A stretch of 64,000 bases of DNA. It comes from Turicibacter sp. TJ11 (GTDB lineage: Bacteria > Bacillota_I > Bacilli_A > MOL361 > Turicibacteraceae). How positions within the stretch are numbered: position 1 is the first letter of the stretch; the number at the start of each line of letters is the position of its first letter. The stretch is from positions 115,861-179,860 of the forward strand of contig NZ_CP069349.1 of NCBI RefSeq assembly GCF_021497505.1. The letters are read 5' to 3'. Under the pieces are notes generated by a model. The model was not told where the DNA came from, did not search any database, and saw only the letters and a program-made list of their open reading frames with translations. This document shows, piece by piece, positions 43,793-53,125 of the stretch. A program made the translations under genes and the position numbers.

Positions 43793-43819
43793 GGCTCTTT
43801 GTCAAATAGTGTTGCTGAT
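43793..43819. repeat. ISL3 left inverted end
   Basis: 27 bases beginning GGCTCTTTGT and ending GTTGCTGAT; about 18 of 27 match the right end, with the inner 11 perfect. Confidence 0.9.
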
Positions 43820-43855
43820 TAATTTTTAACCTATTACAATGAGTGACTTAAATCG

Positions 43856-43886
43856 AAATCCTAGTGGCTAAGCTGCTAGGATTTTT
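43856..43886 (+). terminator. Terminator-like hairpin inside the IS left end
   Basis: AAATCCTAG and CTAGGATTT (9 bp), then T residues, oriented to stop transcripts entering from the nifJ side; it overlaps the transposase stop codon. Confidence 0.65.
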
Positions 43887-45163
43887 ACTTTGGGTTTGGT
43901 TAGGTTTTGAGTGATAAGAATTCTTGATTTAAAATGGTAGAAACTACGATAGCCAAAAGCGATTCGTTTAATGACCTTAATTTTATTGTTAATCCCTTCA
44001 ATGGGACCATTGGTATACGAAGTGGTCAGTGTGTTTTCAATATAAGACTGGTACGTTTTAAACGTTTGAAAAGCGGTTTGGAATTCAGGAGAAATCAGAG
44101 GATATTTAGCTTGAAGTAAGTGATGGAATCGCTCTAAGTTTTTGGTTTGAAGAGCGAAGAGTAAGTCTTGATAAAGATCATAGGTTGCTTTTAATTCAGG
44201 AGATAAATCAAGTAAAAAGTTTAGGATATCAATTTCTCGCATCGGTTGTTTGAAACAGTAAACGGAGCGATAAGTGGTGGTATTAATTAACGTGTGGGAC
44301 TTTAAGAATAAGCGCCAGTAACGTTTAAATTTACGACTGTGTTTTTTGAATTGTTTCATGAATCGAATCCTTGTTTTATTTAACGCACGAGAAATATGTT
44401 GAACGAGATGGAATGGATCGAGGACAATTTTGGCCTGAGGAAAAAGCTCCTTAATTAAGCTGATATAAGGGGCGTACATATCAATGACAATATGTTTGAC
44501 ACGAGAACGTGCTTCTTGGGTATATCGTTTAAAATAGGTTTGAAGGGAACTTAAACGTCGATCTTCAATGATATCAATGATTTGTTTCGTATCGGCATCG
44601 CAAAAGATAAAGGACATATGCCCCTGGGCAGATTTAACGGATTTAAACTCATCAAAACAAAGGTTTTCAGGCAAAAAATTAAAGTTTAAGTTTTGTGACT
44701 CATAAAAGCTATGGATGATGCGATTCACAGTTGAATGAGAGACTTGATGACGACGGGAAATATCTGACTCCGAGATTTTATTTTGTGCTTCTAACGCAAT
44801 GGCATGTTTGGTGTGGTAAGAAATGAAGCAGTTCTTTTCAACAATCGATGTTTTTAGAGTGAAGGTAGATTGGCAATGCCCACAGTAGTAACGTTGTTTC
44901 TTTAAAACTAAATAAGTATCATGGAGTGAAACTTTAGGAATGACAATTCGAGAGGTTTTAAACCCATGTTTTTTGAACTTTGAATCAAATAGTGTCCCAC
45001 AGTGTTCGCAATGAGTGGGTTGATAAGATAAAATGCCTTTAAAAATGAAGCTAGTCACACCATGAAGCTTCACCTCTTCAAAATAATCTTCTTCAAAGGT
45101 GATCTGTTTGTCTTTAATATTTAAGAGTTTTCTAGTAAAATAGGAGTGAGACATCCAATCCAT
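43868..45163 (-). CDS. ISL3-family transposase
   Basis: 431 residues. N-terminal zinc finger (CEHC...CGHC near residues 52-99) and helix-turn-helix (SESDISRRHQVSHSTVNRI near 132), then the DDE domain: CFDEFKSVK near residue 170, VIDMYAPYISLIKELFPQAKIVLDPFHL near 226, and the C-terminal glutamate in TSYTNGPIEGINNKIK near 395. Full length for the family. The ATG at 45163 has only a weak ribosome binding site (GGATGG), common in IS genes. Confidence 0.95.
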   Translation of the reverse strand: MDWMSHSYFTRKLLNIKDKQITFEEDYFEEVKLHGVTSFIFKGILSYQPTHCEHCGTLFDSKFKKHGFKTSRIVIPKVSLHDTYLVLKKQRYYCGHCQSTFTLKTSIVEKNCFISYHTKHAIALEAQNKISESDISRRHQVSHSTVNRIIHSFYESQNLNFNFLPENLCFDEFKSVKSAQGHMSFIFCDADTKQIIDIIEDRRLSSLQTYFKRYTQEARSRVKHIVIDMYAPYISLIKELFPQAKIVLDPFHLVQHISRALNKTRIRFMKQFKKHSRKFKRYWRLFLKSHTLINTTTYRSVYCFKQPMREIDILNFLLDLSPELKATYDLYQDLLFALQTKNLERFHHLLQAKYPLISPEFQTAFQTFKTYQSYIENTLTTSYTNGPIEGINNKIKVIKRIAFGYRSFYHFKSRILITQNLTKPKVKILAA

Positions 45164-45251
45164 CCTTTCTATTGTTTTTTAGCCGATAACATTGTAACAG
45201 GACGGAGACGGGATGTCTCTTTTTTTATGCCATAAAAAGAGGCGTTCTTTC

Positions 45252-45278
45252 ATCAGCAACACCAAATATTATAGAACC
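45252..45278. repeat. ISL3 right inverted end
   Basis: Complement reads GGTTCTATAATATTTGGTGTTGCTGAT in two parts (first 10 GGTTCTATAA, last 11 GTGTTGCTGAT). A near copy of its sequence stands alone at 36819-36836. Confidence 0.9.
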
Positions 45279-45286
45279 GTTTTTTT
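45279..45286. repeat. Target-site duplication, right
   Basis: GTTTTTTT, identical to 43785-43792. Confidence 0.88.
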
Positions 45287-45546
45287 ATATGCTTTATGTT
45301 AAAGTTGAATTCGAAAGAATGACAATAAACAACAAGTACTAAAAATAATCTATATTAAACATAAATAAAACGCTTACACAATAAGGGTGTATGTAATGGG
45401 TTACTATAAATTTAGATTTTTATAATTTGTATGACAAAAGATGATAAAAATACCAATTATGTCATGATAGTATTAGGATATTAAAGAATGTATTGTTTAA
45501 ATTCAATCAATGCAGCTTTAAAAGGGAAGAAATGGGGGATTTTTTA
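45287..45546 (+). other. Upstream region of glgC
   Basis: 260 bases. ATAAAACGCTTACA (45366-45379) resembles a catabolite-responsive element core. ATGACA (45431-45436) and TGTCAT (45459-45464) form a distant inverted repeat. No gene seen and no certain promoter. Confidence 0.4.
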
Positions 45547-46812
45547 ATGAAAACTTTAGCTATGATTTTAGCAGGTGGACGTGGATCACGACTTGATATT
45601 TTATCGCTAGGAAGAGCAAAACCAAGTGTTCCATTTGCGGGGAAATTTAGAATTATAGATTTCGTATTGAGCAACTGTTCAAATTCGGAAATATACGATA
45701 TTGGGATTTTAACTCAATATTTACCATTATCATTAAATGAGCATATTGGTTTAGGTCAAGCTTGGGATTTTGATCGTAAAAACACAGGAGTTACATTATT
45801 ACAGCCATGCGAAGGTCACTCATCTGATCAATGGTATACAGGAACAGCGGATGCAATCTTACAAAACATTAGCTTTATTAAACGTAAAAATCCAGATAAT
45901 GTTTTAATTTTATCAGGAGATCATATTTATAAAATGGATTATCGTCCACTTATTCAACAACATATTCAAACGGGTGCAGATGTAACCGTTTGCGCTCAAG
46001 AAGTAGAGTGGGAAGATGCGTCACGATTTGGAATTTTAACAGATGATGAAAATGGACGTATTATCGAGTTTGCTGAGAAACCAGCAGAACCAAAAAGCAA
46101 TTTAGCATCAATGGGGATTTATGTATTTAAAACAGATGTATTAATTAATACATTACAATACTTGAAAAAAGTAGGATTAGATTTTGGAAATGATGTCATT
46201 CCTCACTTAATTTCATACGGAAATGTTTATTCTTATCGCTTCAAAGATTACTGGAAAGATGTTGGGACATATGAATCATACTTAGAAGCTAACTTAGAGT
46301 TAACAACAACGGTCGACAAAATTCGATTAGATATGTATGATAAAGACTGGATTATTCATACGAAAAGTGAAGAAAAACCAACTGCTAAATTTGGTTCAAA
46401 AGCTCAAGTATGCCAAAGTTTAATTTCTAACGGTTCAATTATTGCAGGATCTGTCACAAAGTGTGTGATTAGCCCAGGTGTTCATATTCATCCAAATGCA
46501 ATTGTCCGTAATAGTATTATTATGAATGATACAATTATTGAAGAGGGATGTGTCATTGATGGTGCTATTATTGATAAAGATTGTGTGATTAAAAAAGGAA
46601 GTATTATCGGGCGTGGTACAGTCGTTTGTGCAAACCAAGATAATCCAAAAGTCTTATCAAGTGGACTAAATGTGATTGGAAAAGGTGTGCAAATTCCAGA
46701 GGGAACAATTATTGAACGTAATGTCCGAATTTTTCCACACGTTTGTGAATCCGACTTTAATGATCAAATTATTTCATGTGGTAGCACGGTGTATCCTGCG
46801 AAGGGGGCCTAG
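45547..46812 (+). CDS. glgC: Glucose-1-phosphate adenylyltransferase
   Basis: Makes ADP-glucose for glycogen synthesis. 421 residues from the ATG at 45547, 8 bases after GGGGGA; an upstream in-frame TTG at 45493 has no site. Motifs: AGGRGSRL at 9-16, AKPSVPFAGKFRIIDF with activator/substrate residues near 27-43, SGDHIYKMDY near 120, and a left-handed beta-helix C-terminus with I/V-rich hexapeptides. glgA follows after 2 bases. In many Bacillota a glgD partner is adjacent; here none is seen. Confidence 0.95.
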   Translation: MKTLAMILAGGRGSRLDILSLGRAKPSVPFAGKFRIIDFVLSNCSNSEIYDIGILTQYLPLSLNEHIGLGQAWDFDRKNTGVTLLQPCEGHSSDQWYTGTADAILQNISFIKRKNPDNVLILSGDHIYKMDYRPLIQQHIQTGADVTVCAQEVEWEDASRFGILTDDENGRIIEFAEKPAEPKSNLASMGIYVFKTDVLINTLQYLKKVGLDFGNDVIPHLISYGNVYSYRFKDYWKDVGTYESYLEANLELTTTVDKIRLDMYDKDWIIHTKSEEKPTAKFGSKAQVCQSLISNGSIIAGSVTKCVISPGVHIHPNAIVRNSIIMNDTIIEEGCVIDGAIIDKDCVIKKGSIIGRGTVVCANQDNPKVLSSGLNVIGKGVQIPEGTIIERNVRIFPHVCESDFNDQIISCGSTVYPAKGA

Positions 46813-46814
46813 GC

Positions 46815-48209
46815 ATGAAAATTGCGTTTGTTGCATCTGAAGTTTATCCATTCATTAAAACAGGAGGGCTAGCTGATGTTGCTTATGCCCTTCCAAAAGC
46901 ATTAGTTAAGCAAGGTCATGACGTTCGTGTTATTTTACCAGGATACAAGCAAATTCCAGAAGGATTATTAAAAAATGCCTACTGGGTCACAAATGTAGAT
47001 GTCATGGGAAAACTTTTTTGGATTAACTGTGTGGAATTAGAAGGTGTTAAATATTATTTAATGTTTGAACCTCTTTTTTCTAATCGTCATTCTATTTATG
47101 AATGCGAAGATCGGGATTATCAATTTGCAATGTTTTGTGAGATTACGCTTCGATTACTTAAAAATATTAATTTCCAACCGGATATTATTCATGCAAATGA
47201 TTGGCAAACAGGCTTAATTCCATTCTTTATGGATCAACGCTATTATGCAGATCCATTTTATTACAAAACAAGAACCGTTTATACGATTCATAATTTAAGA
47301 TTCCAAGGACAGTTTACTTCTCATGCGGTTCGACATTTAGGTTATCGATTTGATGATATAAATATAAATTATATGCAACTAGGAATTCAGTATGCGAATA
47401 AAGTAACGACAGTTAGTGAGACATATGCAAAAGAAATTTTAACAGATTTTTATGGGGAAAATTTAAATCATATTTTAAAAATGCGTGAGGCTGATTTAAG
47501 TGGAATTGTAAATGGAATTGACGTTGATCTTTTTGATCCGGAGGTTGATACAGCACTTGCTTCTCCTTATACGATTGAGACATTAACGCTAAAAGGTAAA
47601 AATAAAGAAGAATTACAGCGTCGCTTTGGGTTAGAGGTTAATCGTGACATTCCATTAATTGGCGTTGTTACACGATTAGACTCACAAAAAGGGTTAGATT
47701 TAATTACTCACATTTTAGAAGAGTTGTTGATTTATAATCATGTTCAATTCTTTTTACTTGGATCAGGTGAAGCTAAATATGAGCAATACTTCCAGTGGAT
47801 TCGTGATAAGTATCCAAAACAAGTAGGCATTTATCTAGGATACAATGGTCAGCTTGCTAACCTTGTATATGGTGCAAGTGATATGTTCTTAATGCCGTCC
47901 TTATATGAACCTTGCGGATTATCACAATTAATTTCACTTCGCTATGGAGCGGTTCCAATTGTACGTGAAACAGGGGGATTAAATGATACGGTTCATGCGT
48001 ACAATGAAGAAACAGGTGAAGGAAATGGATTTAGTTTTACAAACTACAACGCTCATGACATGTTATATACCATTCGTCGAGCATTAAATTATTATCATGA
48101 GAAGCCTGAGATTTGGCAACAGTTAATGACGACAGGAATGATGGGGGATTATTCATGGGAATCATCAGCTCATCGTTACGTCGAGTTATATCAGTCCATG
48201 TTTAAATAA
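46815..48209 (+). CDS. glgA: Glycogen synthase (ADP-glucose)
   Basis: Adds glucose from ADP-glucose to glycogen, GT5 family. 464 residues. N-terminal KTGGLADVAYALPKAL at residues 15-30 with the ADP-glucose-binding lysine, DWQTGLIPFF near residue 133, and the C-terminal EPCGLSQLISLRYG near residue 370. Start ATG at 46815 overlaps the glgC unit closely, so the two are co-transcribed and coupled. The branching enzyme and phosphorylase are not in the window. Confidence 0.96.
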   Translation: MKIAFVASEVYPFIKTGGLADVAYALPKALVKQGHDVRVILPGYKQIPEGLLKNAYWVTNVDVMGKLFWINCVELEGVKYYLMFEPLFSNRHSIYECEDRDYQFAMFCEITLRLLKNINFQPDIIHANDWQTGLIPFFMDQRYYADPFYYKTRTVYTIHNLRFQGQFTSHAVRHLGYRFDDININYMQLGIQYANKVTTVSETYAKEILTDFYGENLNHILKMREADLSGIVNGIDVDLFDPEVDTALASPYTIETLTLKGKNKEELQRRFGLEVNRDIPLIGVVTRLDSQKGLDLITHILEELLIYNHVQFFLLGSGEAKYEQYFQWIRDKYPKQVGIYLGYNGQLANLVYGASDMFLMPSLYEPCGLSQLISLRYGAVPIVRETGGLNDTVHAYNEETGEGNGFSFTNYNAHDMLYTIRRALNYYHEKPEIWQQLMTTGMMGDYSWESSAHRYVELYQSMFK

Positions 48210-48214
48210 ATGAT

Positions 48215-48256
48215 AAAAGCATAGAAGTGATCATCCTGCTTCTATGCTTTTTTATT
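48215..48256 (+). terminator. Terminator of glgC-glgA
   Basis: AAAAGCATAGAAG and CTTCTATGCTTTT form a 13-bp stem followed by T residues. Confidence 0.92.
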
Positions 48257-48440
48257 ATTGATTGATAAGATTAACTATTTGGTAAAAACTAAATTTGAAA
48301 GACTAATCTTAGGAGACCATTGATTAGTTGACATGAAGTTATAAGAAGAAAAAAAGTAAACAGTTTTAATTCCAAAATAAATGCAATCTTTAAAAATTTT
48401 TAATTCATTATTCTATTAGAGCTTTGCTCCTTAGAACAGG

Positions 48441-48502
48441 AATTCTTAGTCTTAATTTTACAGAGCTTCTGAAATGTAAAAATGTCTTAAAGATAAGAAT
48501 TT
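48441..48502. repeat. Long imperfect hairpin upstream of folE
   Basis: Arms AATTCTTA/TAAGAATT, TCTTAA/TTAAAGA and TTTTACA/TGTAAAA stack into one stem of about 21 bp with bulges, loop about 12 bases. It lies 40 bases upstream of the folE -35 box and is not followed by a T-run. The rest of the 48257-48617 gap shows no gene. Confidence 0.5.
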
Positions 48503-48542
48503 GTACCTCATATCCTTAACTGTAAAAAGGTGAAATACGTTG

Positions 48543-48570
48543 TTGGTTTATAGATAGATTATGGTAAAAT
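48543..48570 (+). promoter_or_regulatory. Promoter of folE-aroC
   Basis: TTGGTT (48543-48548), 16-base spacer, TAAAAT (48565-48570). Confidence 0.6.
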
Positions 48571-48617
48571 AGCATATATACCAAATGTCGAATTTAAGCG
48601 CAAAAAAAGGTGATAAT

Positions 48618-49181
48618 ATGTCAATCGATAAAAATAAAATTGAAACAGCAGTCAGAATGATTTTAGAAGCTGTTGGAGAGAATCCCGATCGTGAAGGATT
48701 ATCTGATACACCTGCTCGTGTAGCACGTATGTATGAAGAAGTGTTTAGAGGTTTACAAGAAGACCCGGCTAAACATTTACAGGTCTATTTTAGTGAAGAA
48801 TATGATCAGTATGTACTAGTGCAAGATATCGTGTTTCACTCGATGTGTGAACATCACTTACTTCCTTTTTTCGGGAAAGTTCATGTCGCATATTATCCAG
48901 CTAATAATGAAGTAGTCGGATTAAGTAAAATAGCACGAGTGACTGATGTTATTTCGCGTCGACCACAACTTCAAGAACGTATGGGAAAACAAATTGGTGA
49001 TACGATTTCAAGCGCTATTAACTCTAAAGGAGTAATGGTTGTGATTGAGGCTGAGCATATGTGCATGGTGATGCGAGGAATTAAAAAAACTGGAGCCGTA
49101 ACAAAAACAATTTATAGTACAGGAATTTTTAAAGAAGATTTAGCCATGCGCCAAGAAGTTTTAAATTTAATTAAAGGATAG
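48618..49181 (+). CDS. folE: GTP cyclohydrolase I
   Basis: First step from GTP to folate. 187 residues from the ATG at 48618, after AAAAAAGGTGATA; an in-frame upstream extension to 48585 lies too near the promoter. Zinc ligands and active site: [13 protein letters not shown] near residues 75-87 and [11 protein letters not shown] near 145-155. VGLSKIARV and RPQLQERM are conserved. aroC starts 10 bases after the stop, linking folate and chorismate synthesis. Confidence 0.96.
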   Translation: MSIDKNKIETAVRMILEAVGENPDREGLSDTPARVARMYEEVFRGLQEDPAKHLQVYFSEEYDQYVLVQDIVFHSMCEHHLLPFFGKVHVAYYPANNEVVGLSKIARVTDVISRRPQLQERMGKQIGDTISSAINSKGVMVVIEAEHMCMVMRGIKKTGAVTKTIYSTGIFKEDLAMRQEVLNLIKG

Positions 49182-49191
49182 GAGTAGTCAG

Positions 49192-50343
49192 ATGCGTTAT
49201 TTAAGTAGTGGAGAATCGCATGGTCCACAATTAACGGCCATTATTGAGGGGGTACCTGCCGGTCTTGCTTTAACAGCGGAAATGATTAATGAGGAATTAG
49301 CGATTCGTCAACAAGGATATGGTCGTGGTGATCGAATGAAGATTGAAACTGATCAAGTTCAAATCACTAGTGGTGTACGCCACGGAATCACGTTAGGTTC
49401 TCCCATTACCTTAGTCATTAAGAATAAAGATAATAAAAACTGGGGACAGGTCATGGCGATTGAACCAGTGACGGATTGTGATTATGAGATAAAAAAAGTT
49501 CCAAGACCAGGACATGCTGATTTAGTCGGTGCGATGAAGTATGGTCATCGTGATTTAAGGAATGTATTAGAACGCTCATCAGCGCGTGAAACAGCTATTC
49601 GTGTAGCCGTTGGGGCAGTAGCTAAGCAAATTTTAAAAGCACTAGATATAGAAGTCATTTCTCATGTTTTACAAATCGGTAAAGTAAACGTATCCAATTA
49701 TCCTGATACGATCGCTTTGATTAAAGAAAATCTCACTCATTCTCCTGTTCGTTGCGTTGATGAATCTATTTCTATTCAAATGTGCCAACATATTGACGAG
49801 GCCAAGCAAAAGGGAGATTCAGTCGGTGGAATTGTTCAAGTCATTGCTGAAAATGTACCAGTTGGTTTAGGAAGTTATGTTCAATTTGATCGTAAGTTAG
49901 ACGCTAAACTTGCAGCCGCTTTTATGGGGGTCCAGTCGGTTAAGGGCGTTTATTTTGGTGATGCGATGATGGCAAGTTCTGAGTTTGGAAGTCAGGTTCA
50001 TGATCAAATTGTTTATGATCAACAGTTTACCCGAATGAGTAATCATTATGGAGGTTTTGAAGGGGGAATGACTAATGGAATGCCGATTGTTATTCAGGCG
50101 ATGATTAAGCCGATTCCAACGTTATATCAACCATTAAATTCTGTTCATATTGAAACAAAAGAGGTCTGTGAAAGTATGATTGAACGTTCAGATAGCTGTG
50201 TGGTTCCTGCTGCTGGAGTGGTACTAGAATCAGTGCTAGCCTATGAATTAGCGAAAGAAATTTTAGAAGAATTTCAATCGAATCAAATGTCTAACTTAAT
50301 TGAAGCAGTCGGGCAGTATCGTCAAGAGATGAAGAGATTTTAA
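49192..50343 (+). CDS. aroC: Chorismate synthase
   Basis: Last step of the shikimate pathway, FMN-dependent. 383 residues. N-terminal GESHGPQL at residues 7-14, RRQQGYGRGDRM-like segment (RQQGYGRGDRMKIE) near 39, ERSSARETA near 126, and GGFEGGMTNG near 288 are conserved signatures. Start ATG at 49192 after ATAGGAGTAG. Second gene of folE-aroC-aroA. Confidence 0.97.
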   Translation: MRYLSSGESHGPQLTAIIEGVPAGLALTAEMINEELAIRQQGYGRGDRMKIETDQVQITSGVRHGITLGSPITLVIKNKDNKNWGQVMAIEPVTDCDYEIKKVPRPGHADLVGAMKYGHRDLRNVLERSSARETAIRVAVGAVAKQILKALDIEVISHVLQIGKVNVSNYPDTIALIKENLTHSPVRCVDESISIQMCQHIDEAKQKGDSVGGIVQVIAENVPVGLGSYVQFDRKLDAKLAAAFMGVQSVKGVYFGDAMMASSEFGSQVHDQIVYDQQFTRMSNHYGGFEGGMTNGMPIVIQAMIKPIPTLYQPLNSVHIETKEVCESMIERSDSCVVPAAGVVLESVLAYELAKEILEEFQSNQMSNLIEAVGQYRQEMKRF

Positions 50344-50453
50344 TAGGATTCCAATGTTGACTTAATGAAGAAGATTCATTCCTTCATGCCATATATTTAT
50401 GATTTGAAAAATAAATCAATTATTTTAAAGGAATTGAAAGAAGAGGTGAAAAG

Positions 50454-51731
50454 ATGTCATTAAAAGGAACGATTAAAGTATCAGGAGATAAATCAATTAC
50501 TCATCGTGCCATTATTTTAAGTAGTTTAGCAAAAGGGAAAACGGTCATTCACGATCCATTACTTGGTGAGGATTGTTTGAGTACATTGAAAATTTTCAAT
50601 CAATTTGGTGTTCAATCTGAGCTTCAAGATAATGAATTAATCATTACGAGTCCCGGAATGGATGCTTTTAACTACGATGAGACGATTTTAGATGCCGGAA
50701 ATTCTGGAACCACTGCTCGTTTATTAATGGGGGTTTTATCTAACTTATCGACAACCCTTACATTAATAGGAGATGAATCCTTATCTAAACGCCCGATGAA
50801 ACGTGTGACACAGCCCCTTTCCCAAATGGGAGCACAAATTGAATTAACCAATGATTCGACGTTACCAGCAACTATTACGGGTCAATCGTTAGTGGGAATC
50901 ACTTATGAACTTCCTGTTGCAAGTGCTCAAGTTAAATCTGCTATTATGTTAGCGGGAATGTTAGCTAATAAAACGACAGTGATTCATGAGCCGATTGAAA
51001 CGCGCGATCATACGGAAAAGATGTTTGAAGATTTTCAAATTGTCTATAATAAAGTGAACCAAGTGATTTCAATCAACGGACCACAACGCCCTGTCACACC
51101 AGGAGATATTTATGTTCCGGGTGATATTTCATCCGCGGCTTTTTTTATCGTCGCTGCATTAATGGTACCTGGAAGTGACGTGACGATTGAAAACGTAGGA
51201 ATTAATCCAACTCGTTCAGGACTTATTGATGTCATTCAGGCAATGAGAGGGAATCTGACTTTGACGAATGAGCGTTACTTTGGAAAAGAGCTCGTTGCCG
51301 ATATTCGTGTGAAATATACAAAGGATTTAGTTTCAACGACGATTGAAGGTAATTTAATTCCTCGATTAATTGATGAAATTCCTATTTTAGCTTTACTTGC
51401 TACTCGTGCCAATGGAATCACCGTCATTAAAAATGCTGAAGAATTAAAAGTTAAAGAAACAAATCGCATCGATGTGACGGTTGAACAGTTAAAGGCGATT
51501 GGAGCTAATATAAAAAGTACATCTGATGGGATGATTATTACTGGAACTCCTATGGGTACTTTTAAAGCCGCGCCAGTTGCTAGTTATAAAGATCATCGGA
51601 TTGCCATGATGTTGTGTGTTGCATCTTTATTAATCGATGAACCATTATTGATTAAAGATGTTGAAGCCATGGCCATTTCGTATCCAGAATTTTTAGATCA
51701 CTTAAATCATTTATTAGATAAAGTATCTTAA
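50454..51731 (+). CDS. aroA: 3-phosphoshikimate 1-carboxyvinyltransferase (EPSP synthase)
   Basis: Joins shikimate-3-phosphate and phosphoenolpyruvate. 425 residues. GDKSITHRAI with the catalytic lysine and arginine at residues 11-20, DAGNSGTTARL near 81, RPMKRV near 110, ETRDHTEKMF near 182 and YKDHRIAM near 378. The DxGNSGTT form matches the class II type of EPSP synthase. Start ATG at 50454 after GAAGAGGTG. Its substrate maker AroK is not in the window. Confidence 0.96.
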   Translation: MSLKGTIKVSGDKSITHRAIILSSLAKGKTVIHDPLLGEDCLSTLKIFNQFGVQSELQDNELIITSPGMDAFNYDETILDAGNSGTTARLLMGVLSNLSTTLTLIGDESLSKRPMKRVTQPLSQMGAQIELTNDSTLPATITGQSLVGITYELPVASAQVKSAIMLAGMLANKTTVIHEPIETRDHTEKMFEDFQIVYNKVNQVISINGPQRPVTPGDIYVPGDISSAAFFIVAALMVPGSDVTIENVGINPTRSGLIDVIQAMRGNLTLTNERYFGKELVADIRVKYTKDLVSTTIEGNLIPRLIDEIPILALLATRANGITVIKNAEELKVKETNRIDVTVEQLKAIGANIKSTSDGMIITGTPMGTFKAAPVASYKDHRIAMMLCVASLLIDEPLLIKDVEAMAISYPEFLDHLNHLLDKVS

Positions 51732-51774
51732 ACAGATAAATGACTTTTTTATAAAGAAGATAGAGGTGTATTAG

Positions 51775-53028
51775 ATGTCAATTGAATATTTTATTGAGTT
51801 ATATGAGAAGGGGCAATTAACTGAAGAAGTGATGGAACAGATGCAACACTTTGCGTTTGATGCAAATGATGATGAAGTTTTCATTATTGCTCAAATTTTC
51901 GCCGCGATGGCACATGTATCAAAGGCTATTGAATTAGTAGAGCCGTTATTAGTGAAATATCCAAATGAAGTGAATTTAAAAACTTTTTTAGCTGATTTAT
52001 ATTTGGATTTAGCTGAAGATGAAAAAGCATTAGATTTATTATCCGGTGCAGATGAAGAGACAAACGCAAGCATTCTTTTACTAGAAGCCGATATGTATAT
52101 TGCACAAGGTTTATTTGAAGTAGCAGAAGATAAATTGAAAAAAGCATTAGCGTTAGAACCGCAAAATGATTTAATTAAATTAGCTTATGCCGAATTTTAT
52201 CATCACATTGGAGAATTTGAAAAAGCATTAAATTTATACTTAGATTTAATTGAGTGTGGATTAAATGCTGAGATTAATGTGTATGATCGTTTAGCGACTT
52301 GTTATAGTCACGTTGGAGAATTTGAAAAAGCATTAGAACAGTTTAGTTTATCAGAAAAATATTTTGGTAAACTGAATACGGATCAATTGTTTAATAAAGG
52401 ATTCCTTGCTTATCAGGTAGGCGATGAGTCATTAGCTAAACATGTTTTTCATGACTTAAAAGAATTAGATCCAACGTATGATACGATCTATCCATTACTT
52501 GCAAAAATTTATTTAAAAGAAGAAGACGTTGAAAAAGCACTTGAAATGGTTCAAGAAGGAATCACACATAATGAATTTAACGCTGAGTTACACTTCTTAA
52601 AAGGAGCGGCATTAGAAAAATTAAAAGATTTAGAAAATGCTCGAGATGCTTACTACGAGGCATTAAACTTAGATCCAGAAGACTTAGAATCAGCACTACG
52701 TAGTAATCGTATTTGTTTAGCATTAGAGGATTTTGAAGAGGTTGTTCAAAATATTAAGCATTACGAAGAAAATGGATTGTTTGATAGTCGATTTGATTGG
52801 GATTTAGCGATTGCATTTTTAGAGTTAGAAGATTATGATGAGGCAGCGGCTAGTTTTGAGAAGGCATTGATGAATTATGGCGATAGTGTTGATTTCTTAT
52901 TCGATTATGCTCAGTTTTTGATGGAGGAAGGTCGCCGTGAAGAAGCTGTTCAGACACTTGAGAAAATCTTAAGTCTTGATTCGAGTTTAACGCCAGCTCG
53001 AGAACTTTTAGATAATTTAATGGAATAG
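51775..53028 (+). CDS. Tetratricopeptide-repeat protein (YpiA-like)
   Basis: 417 residues made of about ten TPR units, each with the helix-turn-helix pattern (for example EKALNLYLDLIECGLNAEINVYDRLATCY). No signal peptide or membrane segment, strongly acidic. The position just after aroA is the same as that of ypiA in Bacillus subtilis. TPRs hold protein complexes together; the partner is unknown. Start ATG at 51775 after ATAGAGGTG. Confidence 0.88.
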   Translation: MSIEYFIELYEKGQLTEEVMEQMQHFAFDANDDEVFIIAQIFAAMAHVSKAIELVEPLLVKYPNEVNLKTFLADLYLDLAEDEKALDLLSGADEETNASILLLEADMYIAQGLFEVAEDKLKKALALEPQNDLIKLAYAEFYHHIGEFEKALNLYLDLIECGLNAEINVYDRLATCYSHVGEFEKALEQFSLSEKYFGKLNTDQLFNKGFLAYQVGDESLAKHVFHDLKELDPTYDTIYPLLAKIYLKEEDVEKALEMVQEGITHNEFNAELHFLKGAALEKLKDLENARDAYYEALNLDPEDLESALRSNRICLALEDFEEVVQNIKHYEENGLFDSRFDWDLAIAFLELEDYDEAAASFEKALMNYGDSVDFLFDYAQFLMEEGRREEAVQTLEKILSLDSSLTPARELLDNLME

Positions 53029-53125
53029 TTGTGTAAAGTTGAAAAAACGTTTTATAAAATAACGTTAAAAGATTTAAAAAGGTGTATAATAAATTTTAAT
53101 AAGATTTATTAGAGGTGATTAAACA

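Larger units (their letters stand above)
43793..45278 (-). mobile_element. ISL3-family insertion sequence, intact (1486 bp)
   Basis: One transposase gene flanked by 27-base imperfect inverted ends. Left end GGCTCTTTGTCAAATAGTGT..., right end (complement) GGTTCTATAATATTTGGTGT...; both share GTGTTGCTGAT. The ends are flanked by identical 8-bp copies GTTTTTTT, the normal duplication length for this family. No stop or frameshift in the transposase, so it may be active. Confidence 0.95.
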
